Source of the DNA: Gemmatimonadota bacterium
GTDB lineage: Bacteria > Gemmatimonadota > Gemmatimonadetes > Gemmatimonadales > GWC2-71-9
Reading direction: 5' to 3'
Assembly (NCBI GenBank): GCA_025361465.1
Contig: JANYAG010000228.1
Coordinates: 1 to 5,346, forward strand
Length of the DNA stretch: 5,346 nt
Position 1 is the first letter of the stretch. The number at the start of each line of letters is the position of its first letter. The notes below the pieces were generated by a model. That model was given only the letters and a program-made list of their open reading frames with translations. It did no database searches and was not told the DNA's origin. The translations under genes and the position numbers were made by a program. This document shows, in pieces, positions 1-5,346 of the stretch.

Positions 1-1753
1 CTTCGATGATGTGGAGTTCGCGATCCGTCTCCGCGAGCGCCGTGCCGCCAGGGGTCCAGTAGTCGAGCACGAACGCCCCTTCGTCCATCTCGGGGAGGAA
101 GCCGGTGCCGATCACCCGGTAGACGAGTACGCCGGAGGTCACCAGGGCCGCCGCGACCAGCGCGGCCACGCCGGGGTGATGCAACACAGCGCGCAGCGAC
201 TGGGCATATCGCGTCGAGAGCCTGTCGACCGCACGGCCCAGGCCGGCCAGGAAGCCGCCTTCCTGTCCCGGCTCCGTGTCCGCGTCGGCCAGGGTCAGGT
301 ACTGCGCACTGAGCAGCGGAATCAGCGTCAGCGCCAGAACCAGCGATACCAGCACCGCGATGGTGAGCGTGGCCGACAGGGTCCGGAAGAACTGTCCCTC
401 GACCCCAGTCAGGAGGCCGAGGGGAAGGAACACCACGACGGTCGTGATCGTCGAGGTGGTGACCGGCCAGATCAGTTCGGCCACTGCTTCGCGGACCGCG
501 CGCCCACGATCGGGAGTGAGATGAAGGTGTCGGACGATGTTCTCCGTCACCACCACGGCGTCGTCGATGACCAAACCGATGGCGATCGCCATGGCACCGA
601 GCGTCATCAAATTGAAGGTCTGGCCGGCCAGAGCCATGATCGCCACGGTGATGGCGAGCGTCAGCGGGATGGACGATGCGCTGATGGCGGTGATGCGGGC
701 GTGGCGCAGGAAGAGCAACAGGACGATCACCGCCAGCGCCGCGCCGATCAGCATGGCATCACGCACCGTCCGCATGGCGTCCCGAACCAGCGCGGCCTGA
801 TCGTAGAGCGGCTTCAGGTGCACGCCGGGCGGGAGGGTCTTGGCGAGCGAGCGCGCCAGCACGGCGATGCTGTCGGCAATGCCGACGGTGTTGCCGCCGA
901 TCTGGCGGGTGATGTTGAGCAGGGCGGCCGGTCGTCCATCACCCGAGATGATCCGCACATGGTCTTCCGTCCCGGGGAGGACCGTGGCGAGGTCGCGCAC
1001 GCGGACACCACGACCCACCACGAGGTTGGCGATGTCGTCGGCTGAGTGCGCCTCGGTCGCGGTCACGATCAGGTACTGCCGGTAGTTCGACGGCAGACGA
1101 CCGACGGCGTTGACGGTGGTGGCTCCCCGGATGGCGCTGGCGAGTTCCAGGTAGGTCATGCCCTGCGCAACGAGCCGTGAAGGATCGGCGATGACTTCGA
1201 TCTCGCGGATGTCGCTCCCCATGACGTCCACGCGCGCGACCCCGGGTACTCTGGAGAGCAGTGGCCGGATCTGGTAGCGGGCGATGTCGTACAAGGTCGC
1301 CGGATCGCCGCCTTCGAGATTGTACGAGAGGATCGGGAAGATGGATGGCGTCATCCGGTCCATCTCGATGTCGAGTCCCGGCGGCAGGTCGGTGCGGACC
1401 TGGCTGACCCGTGCCTGCACCTGTTGCAGCGCGTACTGCATGTCAGTGCCCGGCGCGAACGTGATCGTTGTCTCGCTGCCACCGCGAATCGACCGCGATT
1501 GCACCCGGGTGACCCCGAGGACGACGCTGACCGCCTCCTCAATGGGGCGGGTGATGTCGAAGAGGACCTGGCGGGGCCCGAGCGCACTGCCCTCGGCAAC
1601 GACCGTGATGCGCGAGAAGACCAGCTCGGGGTAGATCGCTGACGGGAGCTGGGTGGCAGCCCACACGCCGGCCACGGAGAGCAGGGCCACGACGAGGTAG
1701 ACGAATCGTCGCTGCGAAGTGAGCGACGCGAAGAGCGAACCGGACGGCTTCAC
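1..1753 (-). CDS. RND efflux permease, N-terminal 584 residues (runs off the left edge)
   Basis: Inner-membrane pump of a tripartite efflux system, expected to exchange protons for substrate taken from the periplasm or membrane. My minus-strand translation is open from GTG 1753 to the window edge. TM1 lies at about residues 17-35. A porter-domain loop of about 300 residues follows, then TM2 (334-350), TM3 (357-377), TM4 (384-407), TM5 (428-448), TM6 (461-485) and TM7 (526-547), and the start of the second periplasmic loop with FLPEMDEGAF (552-561). TM4 carries VIDDAVVVTEN with Asp397, Asp398 and Glu404, matching the proton-relay motif A of AcrB-type pumps (Asp407/Asp408). The start is fixed by the frame: the adaptor stop TAG is in phase two codons upstream, and GGGTGGAG sits 8 nt before the GTG. 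RND permeases are usually about 1,000-1,060 residues, so the C-terminal half with TM8-12 lies outside. Family call is secure; the substrate is not determined. Confidence 0.95.
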   Translation of the reverse strand, partial: MKPSGSLFASLTSQRRFVYLVVALLSVAGVWAATQLPSAIYPELVFSRITVVAEGSALGPRQVLFDITRPIEEAVSVVLGVTRVQSRSIRGGSETTITFAPGTDMQYALQQVQARVSQVRTDLPPGLDIEMDRMTPSIFPILSYNLEGGDPATLYDIARYQIRPLLSRVPGVARVDVMGSDIREIEVIADPSRLVAQGMTYLELASAIRGATTVNAVGRLPSNYRQYLIVTATEAHSADDIANLVVGRGVRVRDLATVLPGTEDHVRIISGDGRPAALLNITRQIGGNTVGIADSIAVLARSLAKTLPPGVHLKPLYDQAALVRDAMRTVRDAMLIGAALAVIVLLLFLRHARITAISASSIPLTLAITVAIMALAGQTFNLMTLGAMAIAIGLVIDDAVVVTENIVRHLHLTPDRGRAVREAVAELIWPVTTSTITTVVVFLPLGLLTGVEGQFFRTLSATLTIAVLVSLVLALTLIPLLSAQYLTLADADTEPGQEGGFLAGLGRAVDRLSTRYAQSLRAVLHHPGVAALVAAALVTSGVLVYRVIGTGFLPEMDEGAFVLDYWTPGGTALAETDRELHIIE

Positions 1754-1756
1754 GGG

Positions 1757-2872
1757 CTACGCTCCACCCTTGACGGAGTCGACGGGCTTCGGCTTCTCGC
1801 CGGGGCGTACGATCTTCGCACTGTCGGTCACGCCGTAGGCGCCATAGGTGACCACGCGCTCTCCGGCCTCTAGGCCCCTGGTAATCTCGGCGCTGCTGCC
1901 GGAGCGGCCGCCGACCGTGACCTCGCGCGCGTGGGCGATTCCGGCCGAATCGACGACGAAGACCTTGTAGCCGTCCCCCTCCGGCACGATGGCCTGTACC
2001 GGGATCGTGATGGCGTTCGGCCGGATGGCGAGCACCACCTCCCCGAACAGCGTCTCGCCGATCCGCAACGCCCGCACCAGGGTTCCCGATCGGGCCCGCA
2101 CCGAGACGGAGTGCGAGGCCGAGTCGACGATCCCCGACACCGCCACGACGATCGCTTCTCCGAGCGCCTCACCGGCCGGTCCGGCCCCGGTGTGGAGCTT
2201 GACCTTTGCCCCCGGGCGCACCCGCGCGGCGTCGGCGGGCGGCAACGAGAGGACGATGTCGACTGCCGTCGGGTCGGCGATCTCGACCAGCGGTTGGCTG
2301 GGATCTACCGAGGCGCCGAGGGTGGCGTTCACCCGCGTGACGACGCCGGTGAGTGGCGAGCGAAACGTCGCAAGCTCCGCATTGCGACGGGCGGCGGCCA
2401 CCGCGGCCTTCGCCTTCGAGAGCTCGGCCGAGGCTTGCTCGAGGTCACGGCGGGCGGCAATCCCCTCATTGACCATGCGTTGCGCGCGATCATAGCCCTG
2501 CTGGACGGTGACGAGCGCCGCTTCGGCGCTTTGGGCCTCCGCGGCGATGGAGGTCTTCTCGAGTTCCAGCAGAACATCGCCCTTCGCGACATGCTCGCCC
2601 GCCGAGACCATCACCGCGGCGACCCGGGTGGCCACTGGCGCGCTCAGCACGGCAAAGTGCCCCGCACGTGGCGCGACGGCCCCGATCGCGCCGAGCGTCT
2701 CGGTGAAGGGCCCGGCGGTGGCCACCGCCGTTTCGGCGCCGATCACCGAGGCGACCTGGATGGCTGCTTCATCAGCGCCCTTTCTCCCGCACGCCCCGAG
2801 TGCGAGGACGGTGAGCAGGCCGAACAGCCGGCGGGAGGTGTTCCCGCGCAGGCAGCGCTGGTGTGGACTCAT
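1757..2872 (-). CDS. RND efflux periplasmic adaptor subunit, lipoprotein (HlyD/CzcB-like membrane fusion protein)
   Basis: This 371-residue adaptor links the inner-membrane permease to the outer-membrane channel. The N-terminus has a lipoprotein signal: basic region to Arg15, hydrophobic core 16-26, lipobox LGAC with the lipidated Cys28. Then come the first lipoyl half (about 73-105, with VSAGEHVAKGDVLLELE), an alpha-helical hairpin rich in Ala, Glu and Lys (about 107-166), the second lipoyl half (167-199, with FRSPLTGVVTRVNATLGASV), a beta-barrel (about 203-285) and a membrane-proximal domain (about 287-355) with ITIPVQAIVPEGDGYKVFVV and GLEAGERVVTYGAYGV. Length and domain order are normal for the family. 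There is no His- or Met-rich metal-binding segment of the kind seen in some CusB/CzcB proteins. The ATG overlaps the channel stop as ATGA, which suggests translational coupling; only a weak GGAA precedes it. SRRLF before the hydrophobic core resembles a twin-arginine signal. Family call is secure; the substrate is unknown. Confidence 0.95.
   Translation of the reverse strand: MSPHQRCLRGNTSRRLFGLLTVLALGACGRKGADEAAIQVASVIGAETAVATAGPFTETLGAIGAVAPRAGHFAVLSAPVATRVAAVMVSAGEHVAKGDVLLELEKTSIAAEAQSAEAALVTVQQGYDRAQRMVNEGIAARRDLEQASAELSKAKAAVAAARRNAELATFRSPLTGVVTRVNATLGASVDPSQPLVEIADPTAVDIVLSLPPADAARVRPGAKVKLHTGAGPAGEALGEAIVVAVSGIVDSASHSVSVRARSGTLVRALRIGETLFGEVVLAIRPNAITIPVQAIVPEGDGYKVFVVDSAGIAHAREVTVGGRSGSSAEITRGLEAGERVVTYGAYGVTDSAKIVRPGEKPKPVDSVKGGA
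1762..1769 (-). promoter_or_regulatory. Ribosome binding site of the RND permease
   Basis: The minus strand reads GGGTGGAG, a good Shine-Dalgarno match, ending 8 nt before GTG 1753. It lies inside the last codons of the adaptor gene. It supports the GTG start, since no ATG lies near the beginning of this frame. Confidence 0.6.
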
Positions 2873-4104
2873 GGCTGGCGTTCCGGGCTGGGCGTTCGAG
2901 TGAGGGCGTGCAGGGTGGCGGTCGCGACAAGCGCACTCGCGACATCGTCGATGTACTGACCGAGCACCTCACGCGCGTTGCGCTGCGCTTCGAGGACACT
3001 CGTGAGCGGGACCGCCCCTTCCCGGTACGCCGCGAGAGACATCGCGGCAACCCGGTTGGCACTGGTGACCAGGAGCGAGTCTCGGGTGAGACGCGCGAGG
3101 GCCCCGGTCCGTTCGCGCGCTGCCCGCACGATTGCCCCGCGCGTTTCGACTTGGGTGATGGCCAGCTCGGCCGTGGCACGGTCGCGCTCGGCCTGGGCCG
3201 CCGCCATCGGGCCCCGGTTGCGGTTGAACACCGGCAGCGGGAAGGCGAGGCCGACCGTCGGCAAGAGGCCCTTGGTATCTCCCGTCGGATCGCCCGCATC
3301 GAAGCCGACCACCAGTCCGGGCATGCCGAAGATGCTGCGACGCTCGAGTCGCACGGTGAGGTCCGCGGCCTCAAGGGTCGCCACAGCACTCGCCACCTGC
3401 AGCGTCGCATCCGCCCCCCGTGCCGCCGTGTCCGACGTCACGACCATGGCGGTCGGCGGAGCGAGGGTGTCACTCAGCGCGATGGCGACCCGGTCGGATG
3501 CCATGCCCATGACAGATTGCAGGTCAAGCAGAAAGGACACGAGCGTGATCGAGTCGGCGGCGGCGATGTTCGCCCGCTGCCCGGCATTGACCGCGGCGAG
3601 TTCGACGTCGAGGTCGCTGGCATCACCGGCAGCGCGACGAGCGATGGCGATGCGTCGCAGGGAATCAGCTGCCTGGGCGTCCCGCCGGGACAGGGCAATA
3701 TGCGCCTGTGCTGCCAGCGCCCGCGTGTAGGTCGTGTCGGCATCGAGCGCGAGCAGCTCACGGCTGAAGGCAAAACGGTACCGTGCCGCCAGCTGTCCCG
3801 CCTCGGCGGAACGGACCCGGGTTCCCCGCAGCGTGAGGAAGTCGAACGGCAGCTCCGCCGTGACGTGGTAGCGTGGGATGTCCTTGGTGTAGATCGCGCT
3901 CAGGGTCGGATTTGGAAACGCGCGGGCCGAGAGCAGTTGGGCGCCGGCCCGCGCCGTATCCGCGCGGGCCAGGGCCAGTCGTGGTCCTCGGTCTGCGGCG
4001 GCGGCGGTCGCGTCGGCGCGACTGAGGCGCATGGGTTGCTGCGCCGTCGCCGCCGCGAGAGGAACGAGCAGGGCGAGAAGGATCAGTCGGATGAGTGTGC
4101 GCAT
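2869..4104 (-). CDS. TolC-family outer-membrane efflux channel (CzcC-like OEP protein)
   Basis: This 411-residue protein would form the trimeric outer-membrane duct of the pump. A Sec signal peptide covers residues 1-21: Arg2 and Arg6, a Leu-rich core, and likely cleavage at ATA/QQ. Two OEP repeats follow. The first contains the helix around ADTARAGAQLLSARAFPNPTL (about 48-68), with GDASDLDVELAAVNAGQ at 150-166. The second contains FPLPVFNRNRG (278-288), typical of CzcC-like channels, and YREGAVPLTSVLEAQRNARE (350-369), typical of the final helix of OEP repeats. Mature length of about 390 residues fits the shorter CzcC/CusC-like members. There is no lipobox Cys. Start choice: ATG 4104 gives the complete signal peptide, although the nearest purine-rich stretch, GAGG at 4107-4110, is only 2 nt away and is a poor ribosome site. 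The stop TGA overlaps the adaptor start by 4 nt. The kinase gene ends 77 nt upstream. Confidence 0.94.
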   Translation of the reverse strand: MRTLIRLILLALLVPLAAATAQQPMRLSRADATAAAADRGPRLALARADTARAGAQLLSARAFPNPTLSAIYTKDIPRYHVTAELPFDFLTLRGTRVRSAEAGQLAARYRFAFSRELLALDADTTYTRALAAQAHIALSRRDAQAADSLRRIAIARRAAGDASDLDVELAAVNAGQRANIAAADSITLVSFLLDLQSVMGMASDRVAIALSDTLAPPTAMVVTSDTAARGADATLQVASAVATLEAADLTVRLERRSIFGMPGLVVGFDAGDPTGDTKGLLPTVGLAFPLPVFNRNRGPMAAAQAERDRATAELAITQVETRGAIVRAARERTGALARLTRDSLLVTSANRVAAMSLAAYREGAVPLTSVLEAQRNAREVLGQYIDDVASALVATATLHALTRTPSPERQP

Positions 4105-4181
4105 GGCCTCGACGGATGGAGGTTGGAAGACTGCAGAGTACTGATGCGGACCTGTCAGGAGGATGACACGGGGCGGCGATG
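4105..4181 (-). promoter_or_regulatory. Kinase-channel intergenic gap with spaced CAG half-sites (possible regulator site)
   Basis: This 77-nt stretch is the only noncoding DNA in the window. On the minus strand three half-sites begin at 4154 (CAGG), 4143 (CAGT) and 4133 (CAGT), spaced 11 and 10 nt, about one helical turn. The last two extend to CAGTACT and CAGTCTT. CCTGACAGG at 4159-4151 is a small interrupted palindrome. Such direct repeats fit OmpR/PhoB-type response regulators, which would suit the adjacent kinase, but the match is short and could be chance. I find no convincing -35/-10 pair and no GC hairpin with a T-run, so readthrough from the kinase gene into the pump genes is also plausible. 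Confidence 0.25.
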
Positions 4182-5346
4182 CTACGCGCTGGCGGGGATT
4201 CTCACGGTCACGGTCGTGCCCTGTCCGGGCTCGGAGGCGATCGCCACGCTCGCGTGATGCACCTCAGCGATCCAATGCGCGATCGAGAGTCCCAGCCCGG
4301 CCCCGGCCGTCCCGACGTCCGCGCGGCCGCGCGCCGGGTCACCTCGGTAGAAGCGCTCAAAGACATGGGGAAGCTGGTTGGCCGGAATGCCAATGCCGTT
4401 GTCGCTGACGACGAGAGTCGCCGTGGTGTCGGATCGACTGACACTGATGTGCACCTCGCCGCCCGCGAGGGTGAATTTCACCGCGTTGTCGAGCAGGATG
4501 ACGACCAATCGCCGCAGCAGCTCGGGATCCCCTTCGATGGCGGCTTCCTCGAAGTTCTCGACGGAGAGCGCGACGTGCTTCGCTCCGGCCACGGCGCGCG
4601 CTGCCTCTGCGGCATCCATGGCGATGTCGTCGAGGAAGACCCGCTGCCGATCGATCGGCCGCTCACCTGCATCGGCGCGGGCCAGCGTCAGCAGGTCTTC
4701 GACAATGCGCGCCAGCCGCTGGCTTTCGGCGTCCATGGCGCGCAGGCTGGTGACGTATTCTGGCGCGGTGCGCGACTGCTGCAGTGCGATCTCGGCCTGG
4801 GCGCGCAACACGGTCAGCGGAGTGCGGAGTTCGTGCGCGGCATCGGCCATGAATCGCCGCATCTGTTCCATCGACCGCTCGATTGGTGCAGTGGATTGGC
4901 GCACCAGTAACCAGCCGCCGCCGGAGACGAGCACCAGCGCAACGAGCGCGGCGGCGCCGAAGGTGGCAATCAGGGCGGCATAGCGATCCTCGAGTTCGAC
5001 CTTGTCGGCCACGGCGACGGCAACCATCACCGCGCCACTGCGGAGGGCGAATCGCTCCGCGCGCAGGCGAAGAGTCTGTGAGCCGGGGATCTCGTGCTCT
5101 TCGACGACGACACTTGAATCGACCGCCCGACGGGCGGCGTCCCGCACCCACTGGTCGGCGGTGGCGGGCTTGATGGGGATGCCGCCAGCATCGAACAAGT
5201 AGAGCGTGCGGTCGGGGATGTGCAGTTCGTCGACGGCGTCGACCACCTTGGCGCCCGAACCGGCCTCCTGCTCGCGGATCTGTGCCGCGCGCTCGAGTTC
5301 GATGGCCGCGTCATGGAGCGAGGCGGTCAACTGGCTCTGGAACTGG
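4182..5346 (-). CDS. Sensor histidine kinase, 5' end missing (cut by the right edge)
   Basis: Membrane kinase that would autophosphorylate on His and pass the phosphate to a response regulator. The frame is open to the window edge (387 visible residues). A TTG at 5330 is possible but is not the real start: codons upstream (QFQSQ) stay open, and the first membrane segment is absent. Numbering from that TTG: residues 1-117 are the remaining periplasmic sensor, with LYLFDAGGIPI resembling small PAS/2CSK_N-like folds. TM2 spans about 118-142. The HisKA H-box ADAAHELRTPL has phospho-acceptor His166. The HATPase_c domain shows the N-box (LLDNAVKF, Asn282), G1 (DNGIGIP from Asp310), F-box (FERFYRG) and G2 (GAGLGL, 343-348). 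All catalytic motifs look intact. TM2 to the H-box is only about 24 residues, too short for a HAMP domain. It ends 77 nt before the efflux genes on the same strand, so it probably controls them. The partner regulator is probably upstream, outside the window. Confidence 0.95.
   Translation of the reverse strand, partial: QFQSQLTASLHDAAIELERAAQIREQEAGSGAKVVDAVDELHIPDRTLYLFDAGGIPIKPATADQWVRDAARRAVDSSVVVEEHEIPGSQTLRLRAERFALRSGAVMVAVAVADKVELEDRYAALIATFGAAALVALVLVSGGGWLLVRQSTAPIERSMEQMRRFMADAAHELRTPLTVLRAQAEIALQQSRTAPEYVTSLRAMDAESQRLARIVEDLLTLARADAGERPIDRQRVFLDDIAMDAAEAARAVAGAKHVALSVENFEEAAIEGDPELLRRLVVILLDNAVKFTLAGGEVHISVSRSDTTATLVVSDNGIGIPANQLPHVFERFYRGDPARGRADVGTAGAGLGLSIAHWIAEVHHASVAIASEPGQGTTVTVRIPASA

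Noticed and set aside
11..1045. 344-codon plus-strand open frame opposite the RND permease
   Set aside because: The product is rich in Arg, Gln, His, Asp and Gly with no domain, while the opposite strand encodes an unmistakable RND permease across the whole stretch.
1931..2959. 342-codon plus-strand open frame opposite the adaptor gene
   Set aside because: It is an antisense shadow of the adaptor; the composition is Arg/Gly/Asp-rich and no motif is visible.
2772..3410. Minus-strand alternative frame of 212 codons overlapping the channel and adaptor genes
   Set aside because: It is an out-of-frame reading of the channel gene with an Arg/Ser/Pro-rich product, and it straddles the ATGA junction of two well-supported genes.
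4126..4158. Sigma-70-like promoter with CTGACA as -35 element before the channel gene
   Set aside because: At 17-nt spacing the -10 would be TGCAGT, a poor match, and the better TACTCT lies only 12 nt away. The evidence is too weak to annotate a promoter.
4105..4181. Rho-independent terminator after the kinase gene
   Set aside because: The gap has only a 4-bp interrupted palindrome and no GC-rich stem followed by a T-run on the minus strand.
2863..4257. 464-codon open frame on the plus strand, antisense to the channel gene and reaching into the gap and kinase end
   Set aside because: Its product is low-complexity Arg/Gly/His-rich with no recognisable domain, and it mirrors the channel gene, which has a clear signal peptide and OEP motifs. 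Long antisense frames are expected in GC-rich coding DNA.
5328..5330. TTG as the start of the sensor kinase
   Set aside because: The frame stays open upstream to the window edge and a two-TM kinase needs a first membrane segment, which would lie before this point. The TTG is better read as an internal Leu codon.

Overview
The window is a GC-rich bacterial segment. All supported genes lie on the minus strand, so transcription runs from the right edge to the left edge. It carries a two-component sensor kinase followed by the three parts of a Gram-negative tripartite RND efflux pump. The TolC-type outer-membrane channel, the periplasmic lipoprotein adaptor and the inner-membrane permease together require an outer membrane. 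The strong G/C bias at third codon positions and the general flavour of the proteins (Ala/Asp/Arg-rich, many AADS/DTA runs) would fit Gemmatimonadota or another GC-rich diderm. That taxonomic guess is an inference of low to moderate confidence.

Layout, in the direction of transcription. (1) 5346-4182 is a sensor histidine kinase cut by the right edge: part of the periplasmic sensor, TM2, HisKA and HATPase_c, with no HAMP domain. (2) 4181-4105 is a 77-nt gap, the only noncoding stretch. It holds no convincing terminator or sigma-70 promoter, but it has three CAG-starting half-sites at helical spacing. (3) 4104-2869 encodes the outer-membrane channel (OEP/TolC family, CzcC-like). (4) 2872-1757 encodes the adaptor (HlyD/CzcB-like lipoprotein); its ATG overlaps the channel stop in an ATGA. 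(5) 1753 to beyond position 1 encodes the RND permease. It starts at GTG three bases after the adaptor stop, and only the first 584 codons are present, a little over half of a normal RND protein.

The three pump genes are tightly packed and almost certainly cotranscribed. The kinase, probably preceded by its response regulator outside the window, is the natural candidate to control them. The pump would take substrate from the periplasm or inner membrane, using proton influx through the permease, and expel it through the adaptor and channel. The substrate class is unclear. The channel and adaptor look like heavy-metal (Czc/Cus) partners, while the permease has the paired-aspartate TM4 motif typical of drug/hydrophobe RND pumps.

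The long open frames on the plus strand are antisense shadows of these genes. I see no RNA gene, CRISPR array, mobile element or clearly unprecedented system. The points worth a second look are the HAMP-less kinase, the mixed character of the pump, a twin-arginine-like lipoprotein signal on the adaptor and the repeated half-sites in the gap.
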